The notes under the pieces: generated by a model | What the model was told of the DNA's origin: nothing | The model's input: only the letters and a program-made list of their open reading frames with translations | Databases searched by the model: none | Made by a program: the position numbers and the translations under genes | NCBI GenBank assembly: GCA_041738285.1 | Contig: JBGSQB010000097.1 | Location: forward strand, 1 to 18,331 | Direction of reading: 5' to 3' | Length of the DNA stretch: 18,331 nt | From: SZUA-521 sp041738285 | GTDB lineage: Bacteria; Pseudomonadota; Gammaproteobacteria; Pseudomonadales; Azotimanducaceae | Shown here: piece by piece, positions 16,561 to 18,331 of the stretch | Layout of the letters: every line of letters begins with the position of its first letter | Position numbering within the stretch: the stretch's first letter is position 1

Positions 16561-16620
16561 GAATCTACGAATGCACGGGTACGTATGTACCTGACGTGGA
16601 AGACCGTGCATTCGTGATTC
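16561..16620 (-). repeat. Long stem-loop between the porin gene and glnK
   Basis: The arms GAATCTACGAATGCACGG (16561-16578) and CCGTGCATTCGTGATTC (16604-16620) pair over 17 bp with a single bulged T. The loop is 25 bases and contains a small GTAC-GTAT-GTAC repeat. It starts 8 bp after the porin stop and ends 4 bases before the glnK ribosome-binding sequence. No run of T follows it in the direction of transcription, so it is not a standard intrinsic terminator; an RNA-stability or attenuation element is more likely. Confidence 0.8.
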
Positions 16621-16628
16621 TCGCTTAA

Positions 16629-17348
16629 TTACAGGCTCTTCGAAATCGAGAACACGACCGTGGCCGCGCACAGGTCTTCGTCGCCGAAGCAATCCTCGTC
16701 ATCATCGAGATCGGTATCGACGTAGGTCAGTGCCCACTCGACGCCGAGTTGTTCGGTGGTGATGGCGACGTTCCAGTCGAGGTAGTTGTCGCCGTTACCG
16801 AGGAAGATGTCTTTGTCGAAGCTGTTGAAGCCCAGGTGCGCGCTGACCGCGAACGTCTCGTTCAGGTCGAAGCCGTACTCGGCGTACGGGTAATAGAACT
16901 TGCCGGATTCGGCGAAGTAATCCGGTGAGTAGTGCACGCCCAGGGTGGCGCCAGAGAACGAGACGCTGCCGTAGACCTCGTAGTAGTCGATCTGGACATT
17001 TTCGGATCCAGCGCCCGTCGTCGCGTGGGGATATCCGTAATACAGGACACCCACGTCGTACTCGACCGCTTCGCTCAGGCTGCCCGCGAAGCCGGCATAG
17101 AGGTCGGTCTCGATCGAGCCGCCGAAGAAGTCGATGTTCGACGCCCAGGTGCCAACATAGAAACCGGACTCGGTTTCCAGATCCAGCCCGCCCTGGATGG
17201 CGGGTGAAAACCCACCGTCGAGCTGGGAGATACCGCGGAAGCGGTAGTCGCTCGCAACGCTCACGTTGCCACTGATTTCGGCGGCGCTCGCCCCGGTTAC
17301 CGACGCCGTCAGCGCCAGCCCCATCAAACCCATGATCAGTCGTTTCAT
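16629..17348 (-). CDS. TorF-family putative outer-membrane porin
   Basis: This 239-residue protein has a signal peptide (MKRLIMGLMGLALTASVTGASA, cleavage about residue 22 or 23). The mature chain is rich in alternating, aromatic beta-strand segments. SGNVSVASDYRFRGISQLDGGFSPAIQGG and GFYVGTWASNIDF are hallmarks of the TIGR02001/TorF putative porin family. The C-terminus is acidic with two cysteines (DDDEDCFGDEDLC) and closes with the strand VVFSISKSL. I chose ATG 17348; the open frame extends to 17420, but that would cover the sigma-54 promoter and put residues before the signal peptide. Position ahead of glnK-amtB suggests a channel for a small nitrogen compound, which is an inference. Confidence 0.88.
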   Translation of the reverse strand: MKRLIMGLMGLALTASVTGASAAEISGNVSVASDYRFRGISQLDGGFSPAIQGGLDLETESGFYVGTWASNIDFFGGSIETDLYAGFAGSLSEAVEYDVGVLYYGYPHATTGAGSENVQIDYYEVYGSVSFSGATLGVHYSPDYFAESGKFYYPYAEYGFDLNETFAVSAHLGFNSFDKDIFLGNGDNYLDWNVAITTEQLGVEWALTYVDTDLDDDEDCFGDEDLCAATVVFSISKSL

Positions 17349-17399
17349 TGCAAAAACCCCTATCGATTGCTGTTGTAGTGATCGGACGCGCTGGTCTAG

Positions 17400-17415
17400 A
17401 GCAGATTTCGTGCCA
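17400..17415 (-). promoter_or_regulatory. Sigma-54 promoter of the porin-glnK-amtB unit
   Basis: On the minus strand TGGCACG, AAAT, CTGCT matches the -24/-12 consensus TGGCACG-N4-TTGCW at all bases but one, with the required 10 bp between the invariant GG and GC. It predicts transcription starting about 17389, leaving a 41-base leader before the porin ATG at 17348. Confidence 0.85.
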
Positions 17416-17421
17416 TTCACC

Positions 17422-17434
17422 TAACCGAATGATT
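17422..17434 (-). promoter_or_regulatory. Possible IHF site
   Basis: AATCATTCGGTTA on the minus strand matches the IHF consensus WATCAANNNNTTR with one mismatch. It lies between the NtrC box and the sigma-54 promoter, where DNA bending is often needed, in the AT-richest part of the spacer. It is rather close to the -24 element, so confidence is low. Confidence 0.35.
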
Positions 17435-17489
17435 CATAAGCAATAGTACGGGGGGCACAGCAAGGTGCCGGCGCCACGTCAGGGCTCAC

Positions 17490-17504
17490 GCACCAATTCA
17501 GTGC
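17490..17504 (-). promoter_or_regulatory. NtrC binding site (enhancer)
   Basis: GCAC-N7-GTGC is present perfectly (the flanked form is CGCACTGAATTGGTGCG on the minus strand), which is the NtrC consensus. Its centre is 108 bp upstream of the start predicted from the sigma-54 element, the same spacing as a major NtrC site at E. coli glnA. A weaker GCAC-N6-GTGC at 17455-17468 could be a second, poorer site. Confidence 0.82.
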
Positions 17505-17509
17505 GTGTC

Positions 17510-17538
17510 GCACCGCCCTCGATGTCCTACATCGGTGC
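17510..17538. repeat. Nested inverted repeat between porin and ubiK promoters
   Basis: CGATGT-CCT-ACATCG (17520-17534) is a perfect 6-bp inverted repeat. It is nested in a longer imperfect one formed by GCACCG (17510-17515) and CGGTGC (17533-17538). It lies next to the NtrC box and 70-98 bp before ubiK. It may be an operator for either side, or a structured leader; no family is recognised. Confidence 0.4.
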
Positions 17539-17607
17539 GCGGTGTTTGCCCTAGGACCTGCGCCCCCAGGCGGCTACCATCGCCACATCACCGTGACCGA
17601 GCATCCG

Positions 17608-17874
17608 ATGGCTGCCAACCGACCTCTGCCCGAAGCGCTGGAAACCCTCGCCGAACGCGTCACCGATGCGGTGTCGGGCCTCCTGCCACCGGGCGGGCAG
17701 GCGGATCTGAAGGCCCGGATCGACGGCGTGGTGGAATCGCTGCTCACCCGTCTCGATCTGGTTCCGCGGGAGGAATACGAGCGGGCACTGAACACGGTAT
17801 CGCGGCTCGAGTCGCGGCTGACCCTGCTGGAAGGACGCCTCGCGGCGCTCGAGCGACGCTCGACCGAAGGCTGA
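17608..17874 (+). CDS. ubiK: Ubiquinone biosynthesis accessory factor UbiK (YqiC/BMFP family)
   Basis: This 88-residue protein has an amphipathic N-terminal helix region (about 5-45) and the conserved LDLVPREEYERA (about 50-61). A C-terminal coiled coil with leucine heptads (LESRLTLLEGRLAALE) completes the family pattern. UbiK helps the aerobic ubiquinone-synthesis complex, binding UbiJ and lipids. I chose the ATG at 17608 by family length; a GTG five codons upstream (17593) is possible, and neither has a strong ribosome-binding sequence. It is followed after 6 bp by comM, as in related genomes near amtB. No convincing promoter is visible in front of it. Confidence 0.88.
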   Translation: MAANRPLPEALETLAERVTDAVSGLLPPGGQADLKARIDGVVESLLTRLDLVPREEYERALNTVSRLESRLTLLEGRLAALERRSTEG

Positions 17875-17880
17875 ACCAGC

Positions 17881-18331
17881 ATGAACGTGGCTGCCGATTC
17901 CGATGTCGGCCGGGTGCACTCGCGCGCCAACTACGGCATCGATGCGCCCGCAGTGATCGTCGAAGCTCACCTGGGATCGGGCCTGCCGGCCTTCGTGCTG
18001 GTGGGTCTGCCGGAAATCGCCGTGCGCGAGGCCAGGGAGCGGGTGCGCAGCGCACTCAGGTCAGGCAACTACCCGTTTCCCGGTGGCCGCATCACGGTCA
18101 ACCTCGCGCCCGCGGATCTGCCCAAGGACGGCGGCCGCTTCGACCTGCCGATCGCCTTGAGCCTGCTGACCCACGCCGATGTGATCGGCCCGGGGGCGCT
18201 GCGTCAATTCGAAGCCTTGGGTGAATTGTCGCTGTACGGTGAACTGCGCAGCATCCGCGGCGCGCTGGCCGCGGCGATCGCTGCCACCGCTGCCAATCGC
18301 GCGCTGATCGTCCCGGCGCAGAACGCCGCCG
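17881..18331 (+). CDS. comM: ComM/YifB-family Mg-chelatase-like ATPase, N-terminal part (cut by window edge)
   Basis: The first 150 residues are present. The segment VHSRANYGIDAPAVIVEAHLGSGLPAFVLVGLPEIAVREARERVRSAL is cut up here as VHSRANYGIDAPA (12-24) and FVLVGLPEIAVREARERVRS (38-57). It is followed by ITVNLAPADLPKDGGRFDLPIAL and LGELSLYGELR, all diagnostic of the N-terminal lon-like domain of YifB/ComM. In naturally transformable bacteria ComM is a helicase for branch migration during DNA uptake; the ATPase domain lies beyond the window. GAAGG lies 10 bases before the ATG. Confidence 0.93.
   Translation, partial: MNVAADSDVGRVHSRANYGIDAPAVIVEAHLGSGLPAFVLVGLPEIAVREARERVRSALRSGNYPFPGGRITVNLAPADLPKDGGRFDLPIALSLLTHADVIGPGALRQFEALGELSLYGELRSIRGALAAAIAATAANRALIVPAQNAA

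Noticed and set aside
17349..17420. Upstream extension of the porin reading frame by 24 codons
   Set aside because: It would place residues before a good signal peptide and overlap the sigma-54 promoter; ATG 17348 fits better.

Overview
This window is ordinary-looking chromosome from a GC-rich gammaproteobacterium. The gene order matches the hemC/argH/lysA/xerC/amtB neighbourhood known from Pseudomonas and, in part, from E. coli (dapF-DUF484-xerC-yigB). The family could be Steroidobacter-, Nevskia-, Woeseia- or Xanthomonas-like, but I cannot place it from sequence alone. There are no insertion sequences, phage genes, CRISPR arrays, tRNAs or rRNAs.

Layout. (1) Positions 4861 to 1, minus strand: a tightly overlapping block algZ-algR-hemC-hemD-hemX-hemY (hemY cut by the window edge). 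It joins a LytTR two-component system to the middle steps of tetrapyrrole synthesis. (2) A 105-bp divergent spacer, then argH on the plus strand. (3) A class I adenylate cyclase homologue, 6436-8370, in the place where cyaA sits in pseudomonads. It keeps the family fold signatures but has lost both catalytic aspartates and the C-terminal regulatory part. (4) A plus-strand block lptM-lysA-dapF-DUF484-xerC-HAD phosphatase, mostly coupled by stop/start overlaps. It combines lysine/diaminopimelate synthesis with chromosome-dimer resolution. (5) Convergent to this, thrC, preceded on the same strand by a small, very acidic protein whose C-terminus resembles the RNA-polymerase-binding regulator SutA. 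(6) A nitrogen block on the minus strand: TorF-family outer-membrane porin, glnK, amtB, ending in a clear intrinsic terminator. Upstream of the porin is a textbook sigma-54 promoter with a perfect NtrC box centred about 108 bp upstream of the predicted start of transcription. (7) On the plus strand, ubiK and the beginning of a ComM/YifB Mg-chelatase-like ATPase, running off the window.

How the parts work together. The nitrogen block probably forms one NtrC-controlled unit: an outer-membrane channel, an inner-membrane ammonium channel and the PII protein that gates it, with a long stem-loop between the porin and glnK that may set their relative output. The most unusual single gene is the degenerate adenylate cyclase, an apparent pseudoenzyme kept as a full open frame.
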